From: an uncultured Eubacteriales bacterium
GTDB taxonomy: Bacteria; Bacillota; Clostridia; Oscillospirales; Oscillospiraceae
NCBI GenBank assembly: GCA_900547405.1
Contig: URGL01000030.1
Span: forward strand, 1-28,965
Direction: 5' to 3'
DNA: 28,965 nucleotides
Shown: positions 13,841 to 21,509 of the stretch, one piece after another
How positions within the stretch are numbered: position 1 is the first letter of the stretch
Layout: every line of letters begins with the position of its first letter
Notes under the pieces: model-generated
Seen by the model: the letters and a program-made list of their open reading frames with translations, nothing else
The model's database searches: none
Told to the model about the DNA's origin: nothing
Translations under genes and position numbers: made by a program

Positions 13841-16800
13841 TTATCTGTCGATCATGGTCTCGTGGCAGCGGCTGCACTCCCACTTGACCCAGACGCCGTC
13901 CTCATCTTCGCCGTCTTCTACAAAGATGCTATAGTCGTGGCCAAGGGCGGGAACGTCCTCACAGCCGGACAGGATCTTCTCGCAGACGGAGCACTTGGTA
14001 CCGGCGGTCTTACCGGCGGTCTCACAGGTGGCCTCCACGGCGGGAACTTCCACAGGGGTGTGGCCCTTGGCGGCAACGTCTTCACAGCCGGACAGGATCT
14101 TCTCGCAGACAGAGCACTTGGTACCGGCGGTCTTACCGGCGGTCTCGCAGGTGGCCTCCACGGCGGGAACTTCCACAGGGGTGTGGCCCTTGGCGGCAAT
14201 GTCTTCCTGAGCCTTCAGGATCTCTCCGCAGCGGCTGCACTTGACACCGGCAGTCTTACCGGCGGTCTCGCAGGTAGGAGCAACGCCCTCCAGGACTTCC
14301 TCTACGTGGCCCAGAGCCGCAACAACATCCTGCTCAACCAGGACCTTGTGGCAGACGGAGCACTTCTTGCCCTCGGTCAGGCCGGTCTTGGTGCAGGTGG
14401 GCTCAACAGCGGGGATGACTTCGGTATTCTCGTGCTTGCAGGTCTCGGAGGAGGGCTCAACCAGGACCTTACCGCAGACGGAGCACTTCCAGCCGTCAGT
14501 ACCGGGAATCTGAACGCGGACGTGGTCGGTCTTGGCTAGAGTACCAACCTGAACAGTTTCACCGCAAACGGTGCACTTGTTGCTCACAACGCCCTCTTCG
14601 GTGCAGGTAGGCTGCTTGGTGGTCTCCACCTTCGTGTCGTCAAAGGTATGCGCAGTCTTCTCAATGGTGGCGTAGCCACTCTTGCCGCAGTCGGCGCAAG
14701 TCCAACGCTTGATACCGGTAGCGGAGCAGCTGGCGGGTCTCAGCGTAGACTCAGTCAGGTTCACATGATTGTTGGCATCGATTGCGCCGGTCTTCTCTTC
14801 CAGAACCTCGTGGCAAATCTTGCAGACGATCTTGGTAGAGGCCTTGGTTACGCAGGTGCCCTTCACAGTGATGGTTTCCTTTTCCTTGTGGTTCAGTGCC
14901 TCAAATTCGGGCAGCATATCCTCGGGAGCGATATCCCGCAGCTCAACCTTGTGGCAGATGCTGCACTCATACTTTTCCTTGGCATCGGAGGTGCAAGTGG
15001 CATCCACAATGTTAACATACTTGTAGTCGTGCTTGCCGTCCTTGCCAACGGCGGGAACGTCCTTCACCTTAGTCTCATCACAGCGGACACACTTGTAAAC
15101 CTGCTTACCGGCAGTCTCACAGGTGGGCGCAACGTTTCTCTCGTCATCCTTGACTTCAACAGTGAACTCGTGGCCCAGAGCATCCTCAACCTTCTGCTTC
15201 TCGCCCTTCAGAGCGCCGCAGACGGAGCACTCCTCCCAGGCGTATCCAGCCTCGGTGCAGCTTGCGGGGGTATCCTTGACCTCATACTTGTGTTCGCCGG
15301 TAGCGGGTACGTCCTCGTGTACAGTTGCACCGCACTTGGCGCAGATGTAATCGTAGCCGCCAGCCTTACCGCAGGTAGCTTCCACAATGGTGTCAGGCAG
15401 GACTTTGCCTTCCACGTGGTTACCAGCGGGGATCACGCCATAGCGGGAATCGCCGCACAGGGTGCAGGTCTCGCGCTTGATGCCGCTCTTGTTGCAGTCA
15501 GCATCTCTCAGGACGACTTCCTGGCCATACTTGTGAGCGCTGGGGTCAACAGGCAGAACCTTCTGCGCTTCCTTAACGGAATCGCAGCGGCTGCACATCA
15601 AGCCATCGCTCAGGCCCTCGTCCTTACAGGTAGCAGCGTGGCCCTTAATGACCTTGGTGTAGTCGTGGCCCAGAGCGGGCAGGGGTGCGAACTCAGCAGG
15701 GATTTCCTCGGTCTTGGTAGCTCCGCATTCCTTGCAGGTGAACAGAGTGTGTTCGTCCTTTGTGCAGGTGGGCTCCACGTCAACGCCATTATCCCACACG
15801 TGCTTGCCAGTGCCGCCGCCCAGGCTTACGAGCTTGGTCTCTTCGCAGCGAGTGCACTTCACGACAGCGAAGCCTTCCTTATCGCAGGTGGGCTCCACAT
15901 TTCTGGGATCATCCTTGTAGGTCTCAAAGTCCTTGAAGTCGTGGTCCAGGGCCTTTGCGATCTCCACCTTGTCGCCCTTCAGAGCGCCGCAGACGGAGCA
16001 CTCTTCCCACTCGTAGCCAGCCTCGGTGCAGGTTGCTTTGCTGGTCTTCTTCGCATAGGTATGCTCGCCGGTAGCCTTCAGAACCTTAGTAACCTCTTTC
16101 TCGCAGACAGAGCAGATACCCTTGATGTAACCGTCTTCAACACAAGTAGGATTCTTGCTGTCAACCAGGTCCGTAATAGTGTGCTCCGTCATTGGAATGA
16201 CGACATACTTGGTAGCCTTGCCGCAGGCGGTGCAGGTGGCGCGGCCAATGCCAGTCTTCTCACAAGTTGCCTTTCTCAGAGGCTCGGTCTCGCCGTAGAC
16301 ATGCTTGGAAGCGTCCACAGGGATTTCCTCGTGGCCGCTGAGCCACTTTCCGCCATCGGGGCAGTCGGGGCACCAAACACCGGCGGTGTAGCCGACCTTG
16401 GAGCAGGTGGGATCCTGCTGCTCGACAGTCTTCTTGTTTGCGTGGTTGGTGGCATACATACCATCGACCATCTTGTCAGCGGGGATCTCTCGCTGATCTT
16501 GGGCGTGGCAGTTCTTGCAGACATACAGTTCCTTGGCATCCTCGGTGCAGGTAGCGTCTACCATGCCCTTGTATTCCCATGCATGCTTGCCGGTGCCGCC
16601 AACGGTGGGGACAATCTTTACTTCGGTCTCTTTGCAGCGCAGGCACTTGTATACCTGCTTGCCCTCGGTCTCACAGGTCGCAGCAACGTTTCTCTCGTCG
16701 TCTTCGACCTCCACAGTGAAGTCGTGGCCCAGGGCGGGGTGATCTTCGTCAGGCAGAACTTCAATACGCTCACCGCAGACAGTGCAGAGGATCTCAACAT

Positions 16801-18379
16801 AAGCCCCTTCGGTGCAGGTTGCGTCATGAATGACATAGTGCTCCTTGTCACCGGCCTCACCGGGGGTATGGCCCAGCTTGGGGATGGGCTGGGGATCCAG
16901 CCCCTTGCCGCAGACTTTACATACGACGCTCTCCAGGCCTTCCTCCTTGCAGCTAGGCTCCTTAATAATGGTCTTCTCGCCGGGAGTGTGGTCGGCCTTC
17001 AGAACGATGTAGCCCATGGGCTCACCGCACCACTCACACACAGCACGGGCCAGGCCGGTCTTGCCTTCCTTGCAGTTGGCCTCACGCAGGGTAACACCGG
17101 CGGTAGCCTTGTGGGCCACAACAGGAATCTCCTTCTGCTCCACGGTAACCTTACCGCAAACGGTGCAGACCTTGCCATCGGTCAGGCCGGCCTTCTGGCA
17201 GGTTGCCGGATAACCTTCGATGGTCTCCTCGGTATGCTTACCGGTTGCAGGAACAGCAAGCTCACCGGTGAAAGGCTTCACTTCCTCGTAGTCGCAGCCG
17301 TCTCTGTCACATTCCATCCAGATACCGGCGGGATCCTGACAGTCGGCATCATGGATACGCTTGGTCTCGACCAGGTTGTGTCCCAGAGCGGGGACCTCAA
17401 CGTTGGAGAGTTCCTTGTAGCAGACCTCGCACCAGGTGACCTTTTTACCGGCCTCAGTGCAGGTAGCCGCAACACTCTTCTCTTCGTTGACGGCCTCGGT
17501 ATGGCCCAGAGGCTTGCTTCCGGGGACAACCTGGGCAGCCTCTTCCTTACCGCAGTTCCTGCACTTCTTAGCGGTCCGGGCAGGGTTCTCGCAGTCGGCG
17601 GGCAAGTCCTTAACTTCCCAGTCATGGTCGGGCCGCTCGGTGATGGCAGTCTCTCTCACTTTGTGACATACAGAGCACTCTTCGACCAGCAGACCGTCGG
17701 CATCACACTTGGCATCGATGGACTTGGCTTCGTCCTTCACATACTCGTGATCCGCATCGAGCAGGGTATATCCCATGTTTTCTCCGCAGACCGTGCAGTA
17801 CTTCCGGCCAATGCCCTTATCGGTGCAGGTGGGTTTGCGAAGAGTCTCCACCTTGACCACATGCTTGGTGCTGTCAGCCTTGTCCCCAGGGATCTTCTTG
17901 GTAGCATCGCAGCCAGTGCGAGTGCAGCGAACGATGGTGTAGCCATCATTCTTGCAGTCGGCTTCCTTCTTTTCGACAGGGTTCTTCTCGTCCCAGTCAT
18001 GCCCCAGAGCGGGATCTTCCTTGATATCCCGGGTCTCACTGCCGTCCTTTTCCTGGCCGTCGCAGTTGGGGCAGACGTAGGTCTCGTGACCGGCGTGCTC
18101 GCAGTCGGCGGGCACATAGGAACCGTCAACAACGACCCACTCTTCCTTGGGAGCGTGACCGGTGGCGGGGATTTCACCCTTCACATCCTTGTCACAGTCG
18201 GGGCAGTGCGCAGACTTTACGCCAGCCACTGTACAGGTTGCTTCTTTTACCGTCTCCCAATGGGCATTCGCATGCTGACAATCCGCAGGGACATCCACTT
18301 CGGTAGCGAAGGCGGAAGTGGGCAGCATGGAGATCACCATCATCAGAGACAGAAAAGCAGCAAAGATTTTCCTCTTCAT
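13841..18379 (-). CDS. Giant secreted Cys-rich repeat protein (1512 aa)
   Basis: No named function is recognised. A signal peptide (MKRKIFAAFLSLMMVISMLP..., cleavage probably after SAFA at residue 25) is followed by about 33 full and two partial repeats of 35-55 residues. Each follows the plan [AP]TC-x2-x-G...C-x2-C...[AL]xGH, so it contributes three cysteines and one histidine (over 100 Cys in all). A few units use C-x3-C (CTRTGC, CDRDGC). No sorting signal, membrane segment or known wall-binding domain follows the last unit. GGAGGT lies 6-7 nt before the ATG. It is the first gene of the surface operon and lies downstream of the invertible promoter segment. Repeated Cys/His sets suggest metal binding or a disulfide-stabilised rod; both are inference. 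Confidence 0.88.
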   Translation of the reverse strand: MKRKIFAAFLSLMMVISMLPTSAFATEVDVPADCQHANAHWETVKEATCTVAGVKSAHCPDCDKDVKGEIPATGHAPKEEWVVVDGSYVPADCEHAGHETYVCPNCDGQEKDGSETRDIKEDPALGHDWDEKNPVEKKEADCKNDGYTIVRCTRTGCDATKKIPGDKADSTKHVVKVETLRKPTCTDKGIGRKYCTVCGENMGYTLLDADHEYVKDEAKSIDAKCDADGLLVEECSVCHKVRETAITERPDHDWEVKDLPADCENPARTAKKCRNCGKEEAAQVVPGSKPLGHTEAVNEEKSVAATCTEAGKKVTWCEVCYKELSNVEVPALGHNLVETKRIHDADCQDPAGIWMECDRDGCDYEEVKPFTGELAVPATGKHTEETIEGYPATCQKAGLTDGKVCTVCGKVTVEQKEIPVVAHKATAGVTLREANCKEGKTGLARAVCEWCGEPMGYIVLKADHTPGEKTIIKEPSCKEEGLESVVCKVCGKGLDPQPIPKLGHTPGEAGDKEHYVIHDATCTEGAYVEILCTVCGERIEVLPDEDHPALGHDFTVEVEDDERNVAATCETEGKQVYKCLRCKETEVKIVPTVGGTGKHAWEYKGMVDATCTEDAKELYVCKNCHAQDQREIPADKMVDGMYATNHANKKTVEQQDPTCSKVGYTAGVWCPDCPDGGKWLSGHEEIPVDASKHVYGETEPLRKATCEKTGIGRATCTACGKATKYVVIPMTEHTITDLVDSKNPTCVEDGYIKGICSVCEKEVTKVLKATGEHTYAKKTSKATCTEAGYEWEECSVCGALKGDKVEIAKALDHDFKDFETYKDDPRNVEPTCDKEGFAVVKCTRCEETKLVSLGGGTGKHVWDNGVDVEPTCTKDEHTLFTCKECGATKTEEIPAEFAPLPALGHDYTKVIKGHAATCKDEGLSDGLMCSRCDSVKEAQKVLPVDPSAHKYGQEVVLRDADCNKSGIKRETCTLCGDSRYGVIPAGNHVEGKVLPDTIVEATCGKAGGYDYICAKCGATVHEDVPATGEHKYEVKDTPASCTEAGYAWEECSVCGALKGEKQKVEDALGHEFTVEVKDDERNVAPTCETAGKQVYKCVRCDETKVKDVPAVGKDGKHDYKYVNIVDATCTSDAKEKYECSICHKVELRDIAPEDMLPEFEALNHKEKETITVKGTCVTKASTKIVCKICHEVLEEKTGAIDANNHVNLTESTLRPASCSATGIKRWTCADCGKSGYATIEKTAHTFDDTKVETTKQPTCTEEGVVSNKCTVCGETVQVGTLAKTDHVRVQIPGTDGWKCSVCGKVLVEPSSETCKHENTEVIPAVEPTCTKTGLTEGKKCSVCHKVLVEQDVVAALGHVEEVLEGVAPTCETAGKTAGVKCSRCGEILKAQEDIAAKGHTPVEVPAVEATCETAGKTAGTKCSVCEKILSGCEDVAAKGHTPVEVPAVEATCETAGKTAGTKCSVCEKILSGCEDVPALGHDYSIFVEDGEDEDGVWVKWECSRCHETMIDR
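13960..14205 (-). repeat. Two near-identical tandem copies (123 bp each) inside the giant gene
   Basis: Copies 13960-14082 and 14083-14205 differ at three positions only. Each encodes a 41-residue unit containing ATCETAGKTAGTKCSVCEKI. Other units of the gene are far more diverged, so this pair looks like a recent duplication at the C-terminal end. Confidence 0.9.
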
Positions 18380-18383
18380 GAAA

Positions 18384-18617
18384 TTACCTCCATTGAAATA
18401 TAATACTGGAAGGATGCGGTTTCAAACCGCTTTGGCCGGTATCCCGGCCGGTGGGGATCGCTTTGGACTCCAACGCAAAATAGGAAAGAACGGATTCAAG
18501 CGGTGCGGACGCGTCTGCCCAGAAACTGCTGAACATCAGCCATTTCACAGGCCGGTTCCTGCGGTACCGAGACGCGCTGAAAGTCACACTTGTATCGATG
18601 CCTTTCCCTTTCTCCAT
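18384..18617 (-). CDS. Possible small leader ORF overlapping the giant gene's ribosome site
   Basis: A 77-codon frame starts at an ATG preceded by AGGAGG (only 3 nt away, too close to be ideal). Its TAA lies inside the GGAGGTAA ribosome site of the 1512-aa gene. The product is basic and matches nothing I know. Its 3' half runs through two palindromes (18416-18449). It could couple translation, or be chance in a structured leader. Confidence 0.2.
   Translation of the reverse strand: MEKGKGIDTSVTFSASRYRRNRPVKWLMFSSFWADASAPLESVLSYFALESKAIPTGRDTGQSGLKPHPSSIIFQWR
18416..18449 (-). promoter_or_regulatory. Two adjacent palindromes in the giant-gene leader
   Basis: GCGGTTTCAAACCGC (18416-18430) is a perfect 7+1+7 inverted repeat. 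GGCCGG-TATC-CCGGCC (18434-18449) is a perfect 6-bp hairpin. They lie about 25-60 nt upstream of the ribosome site of the 1512-aa gene. They may be operator sites or RNA hairpins; there is no U-tract. Confidence 0.4.
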
Positions 18618-18745
18618 CTGCCTCCTTTCCTTCGAATTTCGCGTAAGACCCTCAGCCCGGAGAAGCTGCCGCTTCCCCTTCTCCTCTATTTCCACGGGCC
18701 GGACCGACCGGACCCGGAGAAACCCATTGGGCCCGGCCGTTTATG

Positions 18746-18766
18746 ACATAATTCGTATTATGTGGT
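18746..18766. repeat. Left inverted repeat / recombination site (IRL)
   Basis: This 21-bp sequence is identical to the reverse complement of 18984-19004. Its core, ACATAAT-TCGT-ATTATGT, has two 7-bp inverted arms around an asymmetric 4-bp centre. That is the layout of a tyrosine-recombinase crossover site. The inner flank after one mismatch (AAC) also matches the right copy. Confidence 0.85.
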
Positions 18767-18840
18767 GAACTCCTGATGCAAAATCCGGCGTTGCGCGCCA
18801 GAATCCTGCACCATAGTTCGATTTTTTCAACTTGGCAAAG

Positions 18841-18894
18841 AAAAAACGCCTATGCCACGGTTGCTTTTTACCAGCCGTCGCATAGACGATTTTT
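18841..18894. terminator. Bidirectional terminator inside the invertible segment
   Basis: CTATGCCACGG (18850-18860) pairs with CCGTCGCATAG (18875-18885) with one mismatch. On the plus strand ACGATTTTT follows; on the minus strand GCGTTTTTTCTTT follows. It lies behind the promoter in either orientation, so it would block read-through from the recombinase gene into the surface operon. Confidence 0.65.
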
Positions 18895-18906
18895 GCGGAA
18901 TACCTC

Positions 18907-18935
18907 TTGATTTTTTGTAGAGGGTAGTGTATAAT
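18907..18935 (+). promoter_or_regulatory. Consensus promoter inside the invertible segment
   Basis: TTGATT (18907-18912) and TATAAT (18930-18935) are separated by exactly 17 bp. The start is near 18942. It now points right, toward the terminator at 18986-19013 and, beyond it, the antisense strand of the recombinase gene. Confidence 0.85.
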
Positions 18936-18983
18936 TTGAAGTCGTATAGATATAGGCGGATTTACGTCCTCATAGCCCGGTTT

Positions 18984-19004
18984 ACCACATAATACGAATT
19001 ATGT
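18984..19004. repeat. Right inverted repeat / recombination site (IRR)
   Basis: This is an exact 21-bp inverted copy of IRL. Its own palindrome extends to 9-bp arms here (CCACATAAT/ATTATGTGG, 18986-19006). Confidence 0.85.
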
Positions 19005-19013
19005 GGTTTTTTT
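18986..19013 (+). terminator. Terminator formed by the right inverted repeat and a T-run
   Basis: The 9-bp arms CCACATAAT/ATTATGTGG around a 4-nt loop are followed directly by seven T residues (19007-19013). The stem is A/T-rich, so strength is uncertain. It stands 45 nt downstream of the predicted start of the invertible promoter. Confidence 0.6.
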
Positions 19014-19061
19014 CTGCCCATTTATCTCTCCTTTGCACGAAAAGTGTCTTTTTTTCAACTT

Positions 19062-19898
19062 TTACATCAGCAGATTCAGGTGCTCGATCTTTTGGCGGTG
19101 CTCTTTTCCGGTAGACATAATATAGATGCGGGTGGTCTCGATGCTACCGTGGCCCAGGATGTCCGCCAGCAGGGCGATGTCCTTTTCCCTGGTGTAGAAG
19201 GTCCGGGCGAAGAGCTTGCGCAGGTTGTGGGGATAGACCTTGTGAGACTCCACATTGGCCGCGGCGCACAGCCGCTTCATCTTCGCCCAGACATTGCTCC
19301 GGTCCAGGCAGTTGCCGGACCTGGTCACAAAAACAGGGCCGGACCGGATGTTCCGCCGGGCGGCGTAGCGGCTCAGGGCCTTTCGCAGTTGGGGCGGCAG
19401 GAAGATGGTCCGGGTCTTGTTTTTGCAGCATACCGTCAGCTCCTCAGACCGGATGGCCTCCACGGTGAAATACCGGAGCTCCGAGATCCGGATGCCTGTG
19501 GCGCAGATGGTTTGCAGCAGCAGATTCATCTGCTCGTCCCCTCTGGAGGCCTCCAGGAGCCTGCGGTACTCCTCCTTCGTCAGCTCCCGCTCCTCCGGCA
19601 CATAGATCCGCCGCTGGACCCGCAGGCTCTTCACGCAGCAGTCCTGTCGCCCGCAGTACCGCAGAAACCCATTGACGCTGGACAGCATGGAGTTCACGGA
19701 AGCCACCGCATACCTTCTTTCGATCAGCAGCTGCTTGAACCCCAGCGTCTCCTCCTTGCTCAATTTTCCGCTTCCCAGATACCGCCGGAAGGACCGCAGA
19801 TCCCGCAGGTACTTCTCTATCGTAACGCCACTCTTCTCCTCCCCTCGCAGAAAACCGGCATAGTCATTCATCAGTTTGTTCGTGATATATTCGATCAT
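19062..19898 (-). CDS. Tyrosine recombinase (probable DNA invertase)
   Basis: This 278-residue XerC/XerD-like recombinase has an N-terminal core-binding (SAM-like) domain (about 8-85). The catalytic domain carries Arg137 in ATGIRISEL, a beta-hairpin Lys near 159-161, His224 and Arg227 in PHNLRK, His250 in LGHGS, and the nucleophile Tyr259 in TTRIYIM. The set is complete, so it should be active. The ATG at 19898 is chosen because AGGAGG lies 6 nt upstream; another ATG directly precedes it. It stands beside paired inverted repeats that look like its substrate, with no phage or transposon genes nearby, which favours a promoter invertase over an integrase. It has its own promoter at 19939-19966. 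Confidence 0.92.
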   Translation of the reverse strand: MIEYITNKLMNDYAGFLRGEEKSGVTIEKYLRDLRSFRRYLGSGKLSKEETLGFKQLLIERRYAVASVNSMLSSVNGFLRYCGRQDCCVKSLRVQRRIYVPEERELTKEEYRRLLEASRGDEQMNLLLQTICATGIRISELRYFTVEAIRSEELTVCCKNKTRTIFLPPQLRKALSRYAARRNIRSGPVFVTRSGNCLDRSNVWAKMKRLCAAANVESHKVYPHNLRKLFARTFYTREKDIALLADILGHGSIETTRIYIMSTGKEHRQKIEHLNLLM

Positions 19899-19938
19899 CA
19901 TAGACCTCCTCGCAGGGTGTAATTTTCGGTTTGAGATT

Positions 19939-19966
19939 ATCATACAAAAGAACATGACAGATTCAA
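19939..19966 (-). promoter_or_regulatory. Promoter of the recombinase gene
   Basis: On the minus strand TTGAAT (19966-19961) and TATGAT (19944-19939) are separated by 16 bp. The start is near 19932, about 34 nt before the ATG. Confidence 0.65.
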
Positions 19967-20006
19967 GGCAAATTTGAAAATGGGCTGAGAATTTTTTTCG
20001 GATAAG

Positions 20007-20024
20007 CAGATTCAAATGAATCTG
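20007..20024. promoter_or_regulatory. Perfect palindrome upstream of the recombinase promoter
   Basis: CAGATTCAAATGAATCTG has 8-bp arms and a 2-bp centre, 41 bp upstream of the recombinase -35. The half-site CAGATTCA recurs at 19959-19966, overlapping the -35 box. This would fit a regulator-binding site for the recombinase gene or ktrB, but nothing identifies the regulator. Confidence 0.4.
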
Positions 20025-20150
20025 TGGGCTCCTGTTCCCTCCTCTTCCCCTGTCTTTATACGGCCTTAATACCATCCATGCAGCCCTTATCCCATCTTAA
20101 AGCTCCCTCTGATAGGATTGAGAAAATCCATTCAGGGGGAGTTGTCTTTT

Positions 20151-21491
20151 ATGCCGGAGGAGCTGATACATCGAAAGCGCCGACTTTCGTCCTTTCAAAT
20201 CATCATCCTTGGTTTTGCCGGAGTTATTTTGTTTGGGGCGCTGCTGCTGATGCTGCCCATTTCCACAACAGGCAGGAACGTAACGCCCTTTCACGAAACG
20301 CTGTTCACCGCAACCTCTGCCGTCTGCGTGACAGGGCTTGTGGTGCAGGATACCGGGAGCTATTGGTCTGGCTTCGGGCAGGCGGTCATTCTGGCGCTGA
20401 TCCAGGTAGGAGGCCTTGGCGTTGTGACCGTTGCGGCATCCTTTGCGCTGCTGTCCGGGCGAAAAATCTCCCTGATGCAGCGCAGCACCATGCAGGACGC
20501 GATTTCCGCGCCAAGTGTCGGTGGGATCGTCCGGTTGACCCGGTTTATCCTGCGGGGGACATTGATCCTGGAGCTGCTGGGCGCACTTGCCATGCTGCCG
20601 GTGTTCTGCCGGGACTATGGGTGGCGGGGCGTTTGGATGGCGGTGTTTCATTCCATATCCGCCTTCTGCAATGCCGGGTTTGACATTCTTGGAACAAAAA
20701 GCAATCTCTATCCGTCCCTTACCGGCTACGCAGACAGTCCGGTCATCAATATCACGGTCATGCTGCTGATCGTCATCGGCGGCATTGGGTTTTTGACTTG
20801 GGATGATGTCTGCGAAAACAGGTGGCGGTTTCACCGCTATCGGATGCAGAGCAAGGTGATCCTTGTCACCACAAGCCTGCTCATTGTTCTGCCCGCCGCG
20901 TTTTTCTTCTTCGTAGATTTTTCCGCGCTTCCCAGAGAAAACCGGCTGCTGGCCTCCTTTTTTCAGTCTGTCACGCCGAGGACGGCGGGCTTCAACACCG
21001 TAAATCTATCCGCAATGTCCGGTGCGTCCCAGGGCATCATGATCCTGCTGATGCTCGTCGGCGGATCCCCCGGCTCTACGGCAGGCGGCATGAAAACAAC
21101 CACACTGGCCGTTCTGCTCGCCAATGCCGCCGCGACCTTCCGCCAGCGTGAGAGTGCCCAATTCTTTGGGCGAAGGATCGATTGCGGCGCGGTGAAGACT
21201 GCCGCAACCATTCTGACAATGTATCTGACGCTGTTCTTTGGCGGAGCCGTCTTTATCAGCGCTTATGAAAACCTGCCCCTTTCCGCGTGCCTGTATGAAA
21301 CGGCTTCGGCGGTGGGAACGGTGGGATTGACCCTGGGTATCACGCCGCAGCTGCACATTCCGTCCCAAATGGTGCTGATCATGCTCATGTATCTGGGCAG
21401 AGTCGGCGGTCTTACCCTTATTTATGCGGCGCTTTCCGGCAAAAAAGCGGGCCACGCCAAGCTGCCCCTTGAAAAAATCACGATTGGATAA
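20151..21491 (+). CDS. ktrB: Potassium uptake transporter, KtrB/TrkH family
   Basis: KtrB/TrkH proteins conduct K+ through four pore repeats. The 446-residue protein shows all four filter loops: TSAVCVTGL (about 55-63), SAFCNAGFD (170-178), TPRTAGFNT (275-283) and ASAVGTVGL (385-393). The hydrophobic helices expected of the family surround them. The length fits KtrB better than the longer TrkH. GGGGGA lies 9 nt before the ATG at 20151; an upstream in-frame TTG at 20118 has no such site. Its regulatory subunit gene follows after 18 nt. The glycine of loop 1 is preceded by Thr-Gly as usual, so a functional filter is likely. Confidence 0.95.
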   Translation: MPEELIHRKRRLSSFQIIILGFAGVILFGALLLMLPISTTGRNVTPFHETLFTATSAVCVTGLVVQDTGSYWSGFGQAVILALIQVGGLGVVTVAASFALLSGRKISLMQRSTMQDAISAPSVGGIVRLTRFILRGTLILELLGALAMLPVFCRDYGWRGVWMAVFHSISAFCNAGFDILGTKSNLYPSLTGYADSPVINITVMLLIVIGGIGFLTWDDVCENRWRFHRYRMQSKVILVTTSLLIVLPAAFFFFVDFSALPRENRLLASFFQSVTPRTAGFNTVNLSAMSGASQGIMILLMLVGGSPGSTAGGMKTTTLAVLLANAAATFRQRESAQFFGRRIDCGAVKTAATILTMYLTLFFGGAVFISAYENLPLSACLYETASAVGTVGLTLGITPQLHIPSQMVLIMLMYLGRVGGLTLIYAALSGKKAGHAKLPLEKITIG

Positions 21492-21509
21492 TAGGAGGAA
21501 CCATTTTCT

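Larger units (their letters stand above)
18746..19004. mobile_element. Putative invertible promoter segment (phase-variation switch)
   Basis: A 259-bp stretch is bounded by exact 21-bp inverted repeats and contains no gene. It holds a bidirectional terminator (18841-18894) and a consensus promoter (18907-18935). On its left lies the start of the surface operon, on its right a tyrosine recombinase gene whose product could invert it. In the printed orientation the promoter reads rightward, away from the operon and into a terminator made by the right repeat. Inversion would place the promoter near 18815-18843 reading leftward, with about 430 nt of leader to the 1512-aa gene. The structure is seen; actual inversion is inference. 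Confidence 0.78.

Noticed and set aside
13841..18379. Possible CRISPR array or tandem satellite because of periodic repetition
   Set aside because: The period varies, the sequence is one open protein frame and there are no identical direct repeats with unique spacers.
14648..18403. A 1251-codon open frame antisense to the giant repeat gene
   Set aside because: It mirrors the repetitive codon pattern of the minus-strand gene, gives a low-complexity product and has no ribosome site. The minus-strand protein has a signal peptide and conserved Cys/His spacing.
18397..18425. TTGAAA-N17-TATATT on the minus strand just upstream of the giant gene
   Set aside because: The start would fall inside the ribosome site, leaving almost no leader. 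Kept only as a possible weak promoter; if active, the switch would not be the sole control.
19062..20075. Recombinase as phage or transposon integrase
   Set aside because: No phage, conjugation or cargo genes and no tRNA attachment site are nearby; paired inverted sites lie next to the gene.
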